A stretch of 64,000 nt of DNA, taken from the NCBI RefSeq assembly GCF_002954545.1, contig NZ_MSCH01000003.1:1390824-1454823 (forward strand), in the 5' to 3' direction. This DNA is from Psychrosphaera saromensis. Its GTDB lineage: Bacteria > Pseudomonadota > Gammaproteobacteria > Enterobacterales > Alteromonadaceae. Positions within the stretch are counted from its first letter, which is position 1, and every line of letters starts with the position of its first letter. This document shows positions 29,401 to 38,359 of this stretch, in pieces. The position numbers were made by a program, and so were the translations under genes. The notes beneath the pieces are model-generated. The model was not told the origin of the DNA and ran no database searches. It worked only from the letters and a program-made list of their open reading frames with translations.

Positions 29401-30015
29401 ATGTTTGGTAATCGTGTTCACTTAACCATTCCTTTGCATTTACCTTATATTGTATTTAGCCATGCAAAATATAGAGCCTTATCTAGTTTGATTGTATTTT
29501 TGGTTTTAATTGTCGCTGGCACTTTACTGTTGGTTTATCCAAACTTACAAAACAGCTCAGATTTGAAGGAGCAAATAACTAAAACCAAACAAGATATAAA
29601 AGCCAGAAAAAAGCTTTTAATACAACAAACTAAATTACTGGAATTACAACAGCATTTAAAACGAGTGTTAATGCCTTTTGTTATAAATGAGCCAGATTAT
29701 TTAGTCACCACCAACCTGATCACCCAAATAGAAAATTGGAGCAAACAGCATAATATACGGCTGAATAAAGTAGTTTGGGGGCAGTTAAAACAAGACGATG
29801 AGCAAAAAACTCAAGCGGTTAGCTTATATTTTACTGGAACTTATCAGCAGTTGATTAACTTATTTGAGTATATCGGCCAGTATTACGGGCTTGTGGCAAT
29901 TTCTGAATTTAATATGCATAGCGATTCAAACTCTAACAGTGGCAATAACACAGCGGCAGAAATTTCCTTAGATCTCAATTTAGATATTGTTATGTTAAAT
30001 ATGGATTGGGACTGA
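29401..30015 (+). CDS. pilO: Type IV pilus assembly protein PilO
   Basis: Inner-membrane protein of 204 residues: one membrane helix (LIVFLVLIVAGTLLLVYP), a coiled coil (QDIKARKKLLIQQTKLLEL) and a periplasmic domain ending with FTGTYQQLINLFEYIGQY, typical of PilO. The C-terminal stretch has a Ser/Asn-rich loop (SDSNSNSGNNT). It forms the alignment complex with PilN and PilP and lies between them in the operon with 1 to 3 base gaps. Confidence 0.9.
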   Translation: MFGNRVHLTIPLHLPYIVFSHAKYRALSSLIVFLVLIVAGTLLLVYPNLQNSSDLKEQITKTKQDIKARKKLLIQQTKLLELQQHLKRVLMPFVINEPDYLVTTNLITQIENWSKQHNIRLNKVVWGQLKQDDEQKTQAVSLYFTGTYQQLINLFEYIGQYYGLVAISEFNMHSDSNSNSGNNTAAEISLDLNLDIVMLNMDWD

Positions 30016-30016
30016 A

Positions 30017-30517
30017 ATGTATTGTTACGCCGATAAACAATGTCCTCATACGTTAAAAGATAAACTGAGTTACTTCCTTGTTCCGCTATTGATATTGTCG
30101 CTCGCTTTTTCTAGTTTTGCTGTTGCACAAAAACAAGCTGTTAGTTTAGATGTTACGCAATACCCTGAATTGATTTACAAAACACAGAAAATACCTATCA
30201 CCAGAGACTTGTTTAGCTTTGGTAGTAACCTTGTTGCTAATCGCTCTGAAGATAAAGAGATATCAACCTTTAATAAAGGCTCTTATGGGCCACTAATTTG
30301 CAACGAGTGGTCGCAAAAAATTAAGTATTTGGGTGTATTTAAAGCTAAGGGTGAGACTTGGATATTAGTTCAAAATTCAAAGTTGTTAATAGACAAGGTA
30401 AGAAAGGGTGACTCAATAACCCACTCTGAATTAGTAATTACCGCTATATCTGAAAATAGTTTTATTGCATCGGTTGGGGACTCATCAGAGTGTTCTTTTC
30501 AAAAGATCAATTACTGA
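30017..30517 (+). CDS. pilP: Type IV pilus assembly protein PilP
   Basis: Protein of 166 residues with an N-terminal membrane segment (LVPLLILSLAFSSFAVAQ) rather than the usual lipobox; no clear lipoprotein Cys is seen there, which is a deviation from the typical PilP lipoprotein. The C-terminal part (IKYLGVFKAKGETWILVQN, KVRKGDSITHSELVITAI) is the beta-sandwich that binds the secretin. It starts one base after the pilO stop, and 80 bases separate it from pilQ. Confidence 0.82.
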   Translation: MYCYADKQCPHTLKDKLSYFLVPLLILSLAFSSFAVAQKQAVSLDVTQYPELIYKTQKIPITRDLFSFGSNLVANRSEDKEISTFNKGSYGPLICNEWSQKIKYLGVFKAKGETWILVQNSKLLIDKVRKGDSITHSELVITAISENSFIASVGDSSECSFQKINY

Positions 30518-30597
30518 GTGACACAAAGTTACATTAACTAGGCCCTTTGGTTGGTGAATTAACTAGCTTGGGTTAAATAACTAACAAGGATGTTAAA

Positions 30598-32097
30598 ATG
30601 ATACTCAAATTATATTATCGGGCGCTCTCTTTCTTATCCAATTTCATTAATCATTTCTCTAAGTATTTAATCGAGCACTTATCTAAGCATTCGTTTAAGC
30701 ATTCGGCTAAGCCTTTTACTAAGCGTGTGACGAGAAACTTAATTAGATTTTTAGCCGTGTTTACTCTAGTCATTAATTCCATCGGCTTGTTAGAGGCGAA
30801 AGAAATAGACGCCAAACAACCAAGCACCAAGCAGATTAAAACGTCAGAGTTTCTGTCTTTTAAAGTTATTGATATCCCGGTGCGGTCAGCACTACAAAGC
30901 ATTGCAGATTCTCAAAAGCTCAATTTAGTTATGTCAGAAAATGTAACTGGAACGATTAGCCTAAATCTGTCCAATGTACATTGGCAGCAAGCGTTAGACA
31001 TAGTGTTAAACCTATGTGGGTTACATAAACATATGGTAGGTAATATATTACTGATAAACACATTGGAAGAATCAGACCTCCAGTTAACCGCTAAATTGGA
31101 GACGCAAAACAAACTAGATGAATTTGAGCCTCTTCTGTCTGAGTTTATTCAAATCAATTATGCAAAAGCCGAAGACCTCGGCAAGCTCATTAAAACGGGA
31201 ACCGACTCCATACTGTCAAATCGAGGGCAGGTGACGATAGATACTAGAACCAATACGTTACTAGTAAGAGATACAGCTAAAGGATTGGCAACCTTGAAGG
31301 CAGCGATAACAAAGTTAGATATTCCAGTAAAACAAGTGTTAATCGAAGCCAGGATGGTCACAGTACGAGATAATATGGACGAACAACTGGGGATTCGTTG
31401 GGGGATGTCTGGCTCTTCAGTAGAAAGCAATACGCAGAATACTTATTCGGGAACGTTAAGTGGTGCCGAGCAAATTCAAAGTGAAGGCTCTGAACAAAGC
31501 TTTACTGATAGGCTCAATGTTAATTTGCCTGTGGCTAGTCCTGCAGGTAGTTTGGCGCTACAACTAGCTAAATTATCAGATGGCTTCCTATTAGATTTAG
31601 AATTGTCAGTGTTAGAACGAGAAAATAAAGGTGAAATTGTTGCATCCCCTAGGATATTAGCGTCTAATCAGAACATGTCTCGCATTGAGCAGGGTACTGA
31701 GATACCTTATGTTCAAACTGCAGCTCATGGCGCTACGAGTGTTGCTTTTAAAAAAGCAGTACTAAGCCTTGAAGTAACACCGCAGATCACTCCAGATAAT
31801 AATGTCATCTTGGAACTTAACATCACACAAGACGCTCGTGGTGATATTGTTACCACATCGACAGGACCTGCTGTTGCAATCGATACCCAACAAATAAAAA
31901 CTAAAGTGTCGGTAAGAAATGGTGAAACCATTGTTTTAGGCGGTATATATCAACAACAAGTAATTGAGTCTGTGACTAAAGTGCCTTGGTTGGGGGATAT
32001 TCCATACCTAGGACGGTTATTTCGAACGGATTCAAAATTCACGGAGAAACGAGAGTTATTGATTTTTGTAACCCCTCTAATTGTGAATGATATTTAA
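30598..32097 (+). CDS. pilQ: Type IV pilus secretin PilQ (short form)
   Basis: Outer-membrane secretin of 499 residues. Usual PilQ proteins have about 700 and carry AMIN domains; none is seen here. Order: an unusual basic N-terminus of about 50 residues with repeats (HLSKHSFKHSAKPF), a signal-like helix (LIRFLAVFTLVINSIGLLEA), the N0 domain (VIDIPVRSALQSIADSQKLNLV), an N1/NHN domain (INYAKAEDLGKLI), and the secretin barrel ending in VPWLGDIPYLGRLFRTD. ATG 30598 has a good ribosome site (AAGGAT), and no internal ATG would give a normal signal peptide. Confidence 0.9.
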   Translation: MILKLYYRALSFLSNFINHFSKYLIEHLSKHSFKHSAKPFTKRVTRNLIRFLAVFTLVINSIGLLEAKEIDAKQPSTKQIKTSEFLSFKVIDIPVRSALQSIADSQKLNLVMSENVTGTISLNLSNVHWQQALDIVLNLCGLHKHMVGNILLINTLEESDLQLTAKLETQNKLDEFEPLLSEFIQINYAKAEDLGKLIKTGTDSILSNRGQVTIDTRTNTLLVRDTAKGLATLKAAITKLDIPVKQVLIEARMVTVRDNMDEQLGIRWGMSGSSVESNTQNTYSGTLSGAEQIQSEGSEQSFTDRLNVNLPVASPAGSLALQLAKLSDGFLLDLELSVLERENKGEIVASPRILASNQNMSRIEQGTEIPYVQTAAHGATSVAFKKAVLSLEVTPQITPDNNVILELNITQDARGDIVTTSTGPAVAIDTQQIKTKVSVRNGETIVLGGIYQQQVIESVTKVPWLGDIPYLGRLFRTDSKFTEKRELLIFVTPLIVNDI

Positions 32098-32112
32098 AAA
32101 TCTAACCATTGC

Positions 32113-32142
32113 TTGCTTTTCATAGCGTTTTTTTGCGATAAT
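32113..32142 (+). promoter_or_regulatory. Candidate sigma-70 promoter for aroK
   Basis: TTGCTT (32113-32118) and GATAAT (32137-32142) are 18 bases apart, about 80 bases before aroK, in the 125-base gap after pilQ. It would let the aroK-aroB-damX-dam unit be expressed apart from the pilus genes. Confidence 0.4.
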
Positions 32143-32222
32143 TCGCGCCTTATTTTTCGTGGACGTGTGAAAGACGTCAAGATTTTTGTAGTAATTTAAT
32201 AATAGTATTTGAATTAGGTAAT

Positions 32223-32741
32223 ATGGCTGAAAAACGAAACATCTTCTTAGTGGGTCCTATGGGGGCTGGTAAAAGCACCATCGGTAGACACTTAGCCGAG
32301 CAATTGCACTTGCAATTTGTTGACTCTGATCAAGAAATAGAACGCCGTACTGGTGCAGATATCGCTTGGGTATTTGATCTCGAAGGTGAAGAAGGCTTCC
32401 GAATTCGAGAAGAATCTGTTATCTCTGAGCTAACGGAAAAGCAAGGTATTGTATTGGCAACGGGCGGTGGTTCCGTTGTAAGTAAAGAAATACGTAACCG
32501 TTTATCAGCTCGTGGCATAGTCGTTTATTTAGAAACGCCTATTGAAAAGCAAGTTGCTCGTACGCAAAGAGACAAACGCCGTCCTTTATTACAGACTGAA
32601 GAACCAGCTCGTGACGTATTAATCCGTTTAGCTGAAGAACGTAGCCCACTTTATGAAGAAGTGGCTGATATTGTTGTAAAAACTGACGAGCAAAGTGCAC
32701 GAGTTGTTGCAAACGATATCATCAAAAAATTAGACTTTTAA
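32223..32741 (+). CDS. aroK: Shikimate kinase
   Basis: ATP-dependent kinase of 172 residues making shikimate-3-phosphate. [15 protein letters not shown] is the Walker A loop, [12 protein letters not shown] binds shikimate, [15 protein letters not shown] is the signature GGG loop, and RDKRRPLLQ is the lid. It is followed 19 bases later by aroB, the step-2 enzyme of the same pathway. Normal length and motifs. Confidence 0.96.
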   Translation: MAEKRNIFLVGPMGAGKSTIGRHLAEQLHLQFVDSDQEIERRTGADIAWVFDLEGEEGFRIREESVISELTEKQGIVLATGGGSVVSKEIRNRLSARGIVVYLETPIEKQVARTQRDKRRPLLQTEEPARDVLIRLAEERSPLYEEVADIVVKTDEQSARVVANDIIKKLDF

Positions 32742-32760
32742 TATAAAGGGAGCTGTCAAA

Positions 32761-33825
32761 ATGGAAACAGTAGAGGTTTCTTTAGGTGAACGCAGCTATC
32801 CAATTTATATAAAATCAGGAGCTATCAGTGATAGCTCCTTTTTTGTGCCTCATATTAAGGGTACAAAAGTAGTTGTGATCACAAATACGACACTTGAACC
32901 ATTATTCTCAGATAAAATACTTAGTGCGTTAAATGATTTTGACGTTAAAATTTTTAGTATTGAAGATGGTGAGTCGTTTAAAACATTAGCCAGTTATGAA
33001 AAGATCATGAGTTATTTATTAGAAAATAACTATGGTCGTGATGTCACATTAGTGGCGTTAGGCGGCGGTGTTATCGGCGATATTACCGGTTTTGTTGCGG
33101 CAACATATCAACGTGGCGTTAACTTTATTCAAGTACCGACGACTTTATTATCCCAGGTAGATTCATCGGTCGGTGGTAAAACTGCGGTTAATCATCCTCT
33201 TGGCAAAAATATGATTGGTGCTTTTTATCAACCTAAAGCCGTGATCATCGATATAGACACTCTACTGAGCTTACCTAAAAAACAATTCTCAGCTGGTATG
33301 GCTGAAGTTATTAAATATGGCGTATTAGGTGATATTGAATTTTTTGAATACTTAGAAAAAAATCATAAAGCCATTAATGACATGGACACCAGTTACCTGA
33401 TCAATATCATTAAGAACTGTTGTCAAAATAAAGCTGATATTGTTGCTCAAGATGAAAAAGAGTCAGGAGTTCGTGCTTTGTTGAATTTAGGCCATACATT
33501 TGGTCATGCCATTGAGGCTGAAATGGGCTACGGCGTTTGGCTGCACGGTGAAGCTGTTGCAGTTGGCATGGTTCAAGCAAGTGAATTAGCACAACTACGT
33601 GGTTGGTTAACGGCTGACGACGTATTAAGAGTAACAAACCTGAACCAAAATTTCGGTTTACCTAGCAAGGGACCTAAAAGTATGACATTGGATAATTATC
33701 TTGTGCATATGAAAAAAGATAAGAAAGTTCAGGCAGATACCATAAGATTTGTATTGCCGAAACAGATAGGTAAAGCGATACTAGTTAACGATGTAACTGA
33801 AAGTGAATTAAAAAATATTTTATAA
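32761..33825 (+). CDS. aroB: 3-Dehydroquinate synthase
   Basis: NAD- and metal-dependent enzyme of 354 residues converting DAHP to 3-dehydroquinate. GGGVIGDITGFVAATYQRG is the NAD loop, VPTTLLSQVDSSVGGKTAVN the substrate-binding segment, and LLNLGHTFGHAIE with WLHGEAVAVGM carries the zinc histidines. The GGGAG ribosome site is close to the ATG. It overlaps the damX-like gene by one base (TAATG). Codons about 20-28 contain a strong terminator-like hairpin, listed separately. Confidence 0.96.
   Translation: METVEVSLGERSYPIYIKSGAISDSSFFVPHIKGTKVVVITNTTLEPLFSDKILSALNDFDVKIFSIEDGESFKTLASYEKIMSYLLENNYGRDVTLVALGGGVIGDITGFVAATYQRGVNFIQVPTTLLSQVDSSVGGKTAVNHPLGKNMIGAFYQPKAVIIDIDTLLSLPKKQFSAGMAEVIKYGVLGDIEFFEYLEKNHKAINDMDTSYLINIIKNCCQNKADIVAQDEKESGVRALLNLGHTFGHAIEAEMGYGVWLHGEAVAVGMVQASELAQLRGWLTADDVLRVTNLNQNFGLPSKGPKSMTLDNYLVHMKKDKKVQADTIRFVLPKQIGKAILVNDVTESELKNIL
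32817..32844 (+). terminator. Terminator-like hairpin inside the aroB coding sequence
   Basis: AGGAGCTATC (32817-32826) and GATAGCTCCT (32830-32839) form a perfect 10-bp stem with a 3-base loop; the second arm runs straight into a T run ending at 32844. It has the full form of an intrinsic terminator, on the coding strand, 57 bases into aroB and wholly translated (SGAISDSSFF). Active translation would be expected to suppress it. Confidence 0.7.
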
Positions 33826-35489
33826 TGACCTTAGTGAATACCGATACAGAACAATTTTATATTCCAGCCTCACGCCATGCTTTTATCAAAAAAGTACAAG
33901 CGGGCTTAACGCAATCTAAAATTGTTGCAATTGAAGGTTGCCAGGGCATTGGTAAAACAATACTAATTGAAGAAGTATTAACGCTTACATCCCCTAACGG
34001 TAATAAATGTTATTTAACTGCAGCTCGCTCAATTAACGACATTCAAATACGCAGTCGCATCATAGAACAGCTTTTTGGCAATATATTATTTGACCCTGAA
34101 ATGCCGCTATTAACCTCATTTATTGAGTTTAATAACAATAGTGAAATGTTAATCGCTATTGATAATGCGCATTACTTAAGTGGCAAACTCATTGGTGAAT
34201 TATTACAATTGTTCAGTGAAGCTAGCAACTTAGGCATTCAACTTAAGTTAGTCATGACTTTCGATAAAACCATCGCGTCGACTTTAATGAATGTTAAGTC
34301 TAACTTTCTGGTTATTCTCCCAGTTCCTTTGTTAACAAAACAAGAAAGTTATCAATTATTAGCTCAGTACGTTATTGATATTCCTGCCCAAACTAATACT
34401 CGTATTAAACGTTGGATAGAAAACTCAGCCGGGCTACCAATACAGCTCTTAGCTTATAACGACGTTGGCGATAATCGTTCTGGCGAAGGCGAACCTTTTA
34501 ATATTAAATTATGGGTGTCTATATTAGTAACTTGTAGTTTGTTATTAGCCTTAGGTATATATCTTTACCGCATGGGGATCATTTCAAACCAACAAATAAC
34601 AGACAATGGGTCGCTTACCGTACAATCTGACGTCGTTAAGCCTTGGCATAATATGACTGAGTCTAATGCCGCGTTAGAACAAAGCAAACGTGATAACAAT
34701 GAGACCATTTCTGAAGTCGTGATACCTGAAAAGAAAATGGCAAGAGTCGTGATCAGTCGAACAGCCAGTTCAGAACAAATTTTTTCCGAATTAATGAATG
34801 AAGAACCAGTTTCCGGTAATCAGAAAGTAGATAAAAATCCCACAACAGATTTGATCTTAGCCGAATTAACCAAACAGAAAGAAACCAAACCAAACGAAAC
34901 ACAGGCTAATAAAGAAGATACGGCTTTAAACGATAGCACTTCAAAAGCAGCGACTGAACAAGACAGTACAGTTAATTCAAAAGTAAAAAATTCAACGCCT
35001 CAAGATGAACCAATCAATATGGACTTTTTCTTATACCCAGAGGGCGAGCAAGCGCAAAAAACACAGCCTGCTGTTAATAAGAAAAGTAATGAGTTAGCTA
35101 AGATTGACGCTGAACCGACATTAGATCAGTTAATGAAAGAAGATTCTGCATTAGTTGCCGAGCAAAAAGCGAAAGCTAACCCTTATAATATCGACAACGA
35201 AGAGTTCTTTTCTCTGCCTGCAGAGTTATTTGTATTACAACTTACTGCGGTTAGTAGTGAGCCGGTATTAGGTAAATATTTAGAATCGATTTCCTATGAT
35301 AGAAAGAAAATACGTATTTATAAAATAAGACGAAATAACAACGATTGGTTAGTGGTTACTTATGGCTTATTTGACACTATCGACGAAGCAAGAAAAACCG
35401 CTGCATCTATAGCCCCTAATGCTTGGGCTAAATCAATAAGTGTAATCCAACAACAAATATTAGCGTTTGATCACGCTAAACCAAAGTAG
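33825..35489 (+). CDS. damX: DamX-like AAA/SPOR cell-division protein
   Basis: Membrane protein of 554 residues. It has an N-terminal AAA-type ATPase domain (Walker A GCQGIGKT at 38-45; Walker-B-like MLIAIDNAHYL), one membrane helix (LWVSILVTCSLLLALGIYLY), a long Lys/Glu/Thr-rich linker, and a C-terminal SPOR domain (FVLQLTAVSSEPVLGKYL, NNDWLVVTYGLFDTIDEARK) that binds denuded septal peptidoglycan. DamX of E. coli is shaped similarly and is encoded between aroB and dam, as here. The Walker motif shows the AAA part may still bind nucleotide. Confidence 0.88.
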   Translation: MTLVNTDTEQFYIPASRHAFIKKVQAGLTQSKIVAIEGCQGIGKTILIEEVLTLTSPNGNKCYLTAARSINDIQIRSRIIEQLFGNILFDPEMPLLTSFIEFNNNSEMLIAIDNAHYLSGKLIGELLQLFSEASNLGIQLKLVMTFDKTIASTLMNVKSNFLVILPVPLLTKQESYQLLAQYVIDIPAQTNTRIKRWIENSAGLPIQLLAYNDVGDNRSGEGEPFNIKLWVSILVTCSLLLALGIYLYRMGIISNQQITDNGSLTVQSDVVKPWHNMTESNAALEQSKRDNNETISEVVIPEKKMARVVISRTASSEQIFSELMNEEPVSGNQKVDKNPTTDLILAELTKQKETKPNETQANKEDTALNDSTSKAATEQDSTVNSKVKNSTPQDEPINMDFFLYPEGEQAQKTQPAVNKKSNELAKIDAEPTLDQLMKEDSALVAEQKAKANPYNIDNEEFFSLPAELFVLQLTAVSSEPVLGKYLESISYDRKKIRIYKIRRNNNDWLVVTYGLFDTIDEARKTAASIAPNAWAKSISVIQQQILAFDHAKPK

Positions 35490-35500
35490 TAGAACGCCAG

Positions 35501-36337
35501 ATGAAAAAGAAAACCAGAGCCTTTTTAAAATGGGCTGGCGGCAAGTATGGACTTATTGAACAGATACAAGAAAGATTACCCGAAGGAAATAAACTGGTTG
35601 AGCCTTTTGTTGGAGCCGGTTCGGTATTTTTAAATACAGACTTTGATAAATACTTATTAAATGATGTAAATCCAGATCTGATAGATTTATATAAAATAGT
35701 TAAATCTCGTCCTAAAACCTTTGTTAAAGACGCTAAAACTTTATTTGTACAATCTAATAACTGCAAAGACGCATTTTATGGTTTGCGTAGTGAATTCAAC
35801 CAAACCACCGATCCTTACTATCGCTCATTATTGTTTTTATATTTGAACCGTCATGGTTTTAATGGCTTATGTCGTTACAACTTATCCGGCGGATTTAACG
35901 TCCCTTTTGGTTCGTATATAAAACCGTATTTTCCTGAAGAAGAGATTTTTAAATTTTCAGAGAAATCAAAAAAAGCTAAGTTTGTATGCCAAGATTACTC
36001 TAAGGTGTTTGCCAGAGCGCGTAAAGGTAATGTGATTTATTGTGATCCTCCGTATGCACCTTTAACCGAAACCGCAAATTTCACCTCTTATGCAACAGGT
36101 GGTTTTGACGCCAATGCACAAGCTAAGTTAGCTAAATTAGCTGAAAGAACCGCATTTAAACGTGATATCCCTGTGCTTGTGAGTAATCACGATACCGTGC
36201 TAACTAGGAAGTTATACGATGAAGCTGAACAAAGCTTTGTAAAGGTTGCACGTAGCATTAGCCAAAATGGCAAAAAACGTGACAAGGTTTCTGAGATTTT
36301 TGCGCTATATAATAATAAAGCGTTAGAAAAGAAGTAA
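35501..36337 (+). CDS. dam: DNA adenine methylase (GATC)
   Basis: N6-adenine methyltransferase of 278 residues. FLKWAGGKYGLIEQI holds the SAM-binding start, VEPFVGAGSVFLN the FxGxG motif, and CDPPYAPL (DPPY at 182-185) the catalytic motif. FLYLNRHGFNGLCRYN is a Dam-specific region. Predicted to set methylation for mismatch repair and replication timing. It starts 11 bases after the damX stop and ends the aroKB-damX-dam unit; there is no rpe after it, unlike in E. coli. Confidence 0.95.
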   Translation: MKKKTRAFLKWAGGKYGLIEQIQERLPEGNKLVEPFVGAGSVFLNTDFDKYLLNDVNPDLIDLYKIVKSRPKTFVKDAKTLFVQSNNCKDAFYGLRSEFNQTTDPYYRSLLFLYLNRHGFNGLCRYNLSGGFNVPFGSYIKPYFPEEEIFKFSEKSKKAKFVCQDYSKVFARARKGNVIYCDPPYAPLTETANFTSYATGGFDANAQAKLAKLAERTAFKRDIPVLVSNHDTVLTRKLYDEAEQSFVKVARSISQNGKKRDKVSEIFALYNNKALEKK

Positions 36338-36369
36338 TCGAATCAATTGTGGAAGGTAATCTTGTATCG

Positions 36370-36561
36370 TTAAGGTACAACCGCACTAACTACTGCAACT
36401 AGCATTAACACTAAGCCAATCACCAAAATAACACCCGCCAAAATGTATGGGAATGGTGTTTCAGATTCAAAATCTTCTTTATGTTTACTAGAGTTTTGAA
36501 CCCCAAACAATGCAGATAATGCACTTTTAAAGGCAGTTTTAAACGGTGTTTTCTTTGACAT
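36370..36561 (-). CDS. DUF2970 small membrane protein
   Basis: Protein of 63 residues: a basic amphipathic start (KTPFKTAFKSALSALFGVQN), a polar linker (KHKEDFESETPFP) and one C-terminal membrane helix (YILAGVILVIGLVLMLVAVV). This is the layout of DUF2970, a small gammaproteobacterial family of unknown function. Its ATG overlaps the stop of the upstream gene by one base (TAATG), so the two are translationally coupled. Confidence 0.8.
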   Translation of the reverse strand: MSKKTPFKTAFKSALSALFGVQNSSKHKEDFESETPFPYILAGVILVIGLVLMLVAVVSAVVP

Positions 36562-36848
36562 TAGCTGTGCTGACGTAATTCTTGGTTATCAGATATGGAC
36601 GTTGATGCATCATCGTAGTTATGGATTAATTCTAATAATTGAAAAAAATGAAACTTTGATGACTCACTGCTTATTAGCCAATCCCACCAATTTAGACTCT
36701 TTACTTGAGCTGGAGAGCAATCTCCACCAGTAAGTTTGCTGGCCGTTTGACATGCATATTCTTTAACTACAGGAACCGTGAATAGGGTAACTGAAAATAA
36801 AACAGCAGATAAAGCAATAAGCTTTGTATATTTAGAAGTCATCATCAT
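36561..36848 (-). CDS. Hypothetical single-pass or exported small protein
   Basis: Protein of 95 residues with an N-terminal hydrophobic segment (LIALSAVLFSVTLFTVPVV) that could be a signal anchor or signal peptide. Two cysteines follow (EYACQTASKLTGGDCSPAQ), perhaps a disulfide outside the cytoplasm, then NWWDWLISSESSKFHFFQLL. Family not recognised. It is coupled to the DUF2970 gene and divergent from oxyR, sharing a roughly 190-base promoter region with it. Confidence 0.6.
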   Translation of the reverse strand: MMMTSKYTKLIALSAVLFSVTLFTVPVVKEYACQTASKLTGGDCSPAQVKSLNWWDWLISSESSKFHFFQLLELIHNYDDASTSISDNQELRQHS

Positions 36849-37034
36849 CCTTGTCCTAGTAATTAAAGTAAATGAGAGTTTAATTAATAAATAGTAATTA
36901 TGTTAACTTATGCGCTAGGTTGGTGATTAAAAGCGATAAGTCGACCATTTGTTAAATACTACACTGAAATGGTTAAATAAAACACAAGTTAACCGTAATT
37001 AAAAATTATTCTATTGGATTTGTCAGGGAAAGTA

Positions 37035-37907
37035 ATGAAGTTACCTAAGTTACAACAATTAAAATATTTGGTTGCCTTATTTGATACTGGTCATTTTGGT
37101 CATGCGGCGAAAAAGTGCTTTGTTTCTCAATCTACATTAAGTAGTGCCATTCAGGCGTTGGAAGAGCAGTTAGACTCGCAATTAATTGAAAGAGATCATA
37201 AGACATTTGTATTTACCCCTTTGGGAATTGATGTGGTCAATAAAGCTCGTATTATACTCGAGCAAAGTGCAGATTTAGTTGCAACATCTAGTGCACAAGG
37301 TAATGAGTTTTCCGGCGAGTTACAGATAGGTGTTATTCCAACTATTGCTCCATTTGTATTGTCACCATTAATAAAACGCTGTGTTAAAGACTATCCGAAC
37401 TTAAAGTTGTTTTTACGAGAAGATACAACTGAAAATTGTTTAAGCTTATTACGAGAAGGTCGCCTTGATTTAGTGCTAATGGCAACGCCTTATGAAACCA
37501 ATGAATTTGTTGAACTTAGTCTATGCAAAGACCCGTTTGTAAAAGTATTTCACCCAAATAAACAAAATGACAACGTGTACTTATTAGAAAAAGAACATTG
37601 CCTTTCAGACCATACGATTAAAGGCTGTAAGTTAACGGATGATGCAAATATACATCCCTTTCAAGCAAGCAGTTTAAACACTCTACTTGCTATGGTTGAA
37701 GGACATTTTGGAGAAACATATTTACCGCAGTTAGCTATTAACTCAGGGTTATTAGTGAATAGTTCATTAAGTTGCGAACCAATTGAAGATAGTACTGCTA
37801 GCAGAACCTTAAGTTTAGTGTGGCGCAAAACCAGTCATAGGCGTGTGTTCTTTGCCCAAATAGGCGACTCGATAAAACAGGTGTTGGAAGAAATATTAAA
37901 TAAATAA
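37035..37907 (+). CDS. oxyR: Peroxide sensor OxyR (LysR family)
   Basis: LysR-type regulator of 290 residues: winged HTH (LKYLVALFDTGHFGHAAKKC...SQSTLSSAIQALE, in parts), linker helix and effector domain. The redox pair of OxyR is conserved: EHCLSDHTIKGC places Cys189 and Cys198 nine residues apart, as Cys199 and Cys208 in E. coli. This marks it as a hydrogen-peroxide-sensing activator rather than a generic LysR protein. ATG 37035 has AGGGAAAG upstream; the TTG at 37014 is less likely. No katG or ahpC is adjacent. Confidence 0.9.
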   Translation: MKLPKLQQLKYLVALFDTGHFGHAAKKCFVSQSTLSSAIQALEEQLDSQLIERDHKTFVFTPLGIDVVNKARIILEQSADLVATSSAQGNEFSGELQIGVIPTIAPFVLSPLIKRCVKDYPNLKLFLREDTTENCLSLLREGRLDLVLMATPYETNEFVELSLCKDPFVKVFHPNKQNDNVYLLEKEHCLSDHTIKGCKLTDDANIHPFQASSLNTLLAMVEGHFGETYLPQLAINSGLLVNSSLSCEPIEDSTASRTLSLVWRKTSHRRVFFAQIGDSIKQVLEEILNK

Positions 37908-37979
37908 TAATTAAGTTTGCCAAAATTCAGATGTTGTTTTATACCTTTATTGGGTAATTCATAATAAAAGGAAAGAAAC

Positions 37980-38294
37980 ATGAATAAAATGACATTTACA
38001 TTAATTATATTTACTTTATTAATCACTTGTTCAGTACCTAGTTTTGCAGTGGAACTCAATGAGCCATACGTGGCCATTGATGAAAGCATGGAAACTCAGG
38101 GTAAGTTAAATGTTAATGAAGCCGGTGTTGAAGAGCTAACAAAAATAAAAGGACTTGGTCCGAAAAAAGCGCAAGCGATTGTTAGTTATATTAACCAGAA
38201 CGGTAAGTTAACGTCGTTAGATGAGCTTGTTAATATAAAAGGTATTGGAACTAAGTTAGTGGCAAAACTTACTCCTTTCTTAACCGCTGAGTGA
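37980..38294 (+). CDS. ComEA-like helix-hairpin-helix DNA-binding protein
   Basis: Exported protein of 104 residues: signal peptide (FTLIIFTLLITCSVPSFA) and two helix-hairpin-helix motifs (LTKIKGLGPKKAQAIVSYI, LVNIKGIGTKLVAKLTPFL) introduced by LNVNEAGVEEL. Short ComEA proteins bind incoming DNA in the periplasm and ratchet it in during natural transformation, working with type IV pili; the pil genes are 6 kb away. Good AAGGAAAG ribosome site; strong terminator downstream. Confidence 0.88.
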   Translation: MNKMTFTLIIFTLLITCSVPSFAVELNEPYVAIDESMETQGKLNVNEAGVEELTKIKGLGPKKAQAIVSYINQNGKLTSLDELVNIKGIGTKLVAKLTPFLTAE

Positions 38295-38322
38295 CTATGT
38301 TTTGAGTTGTTATATTATCAAT

Positions 38323-38348
38323 AAAAAAGGAGCTGACGCTCCTTTTTT
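38323..38348. terminator. Bidirectional rho-independent terminator
   Basis: AAAAAAGGAGC (38323-38333) pairs with GCTCCTTTTTT (38338-38348) around TGAC. It separates the ComEA-like gene from the convergent EAL-HDOD gene and can serve both. Confidence 0.92.
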
Positions 38349-38359
38349 ATATTTGTGTA

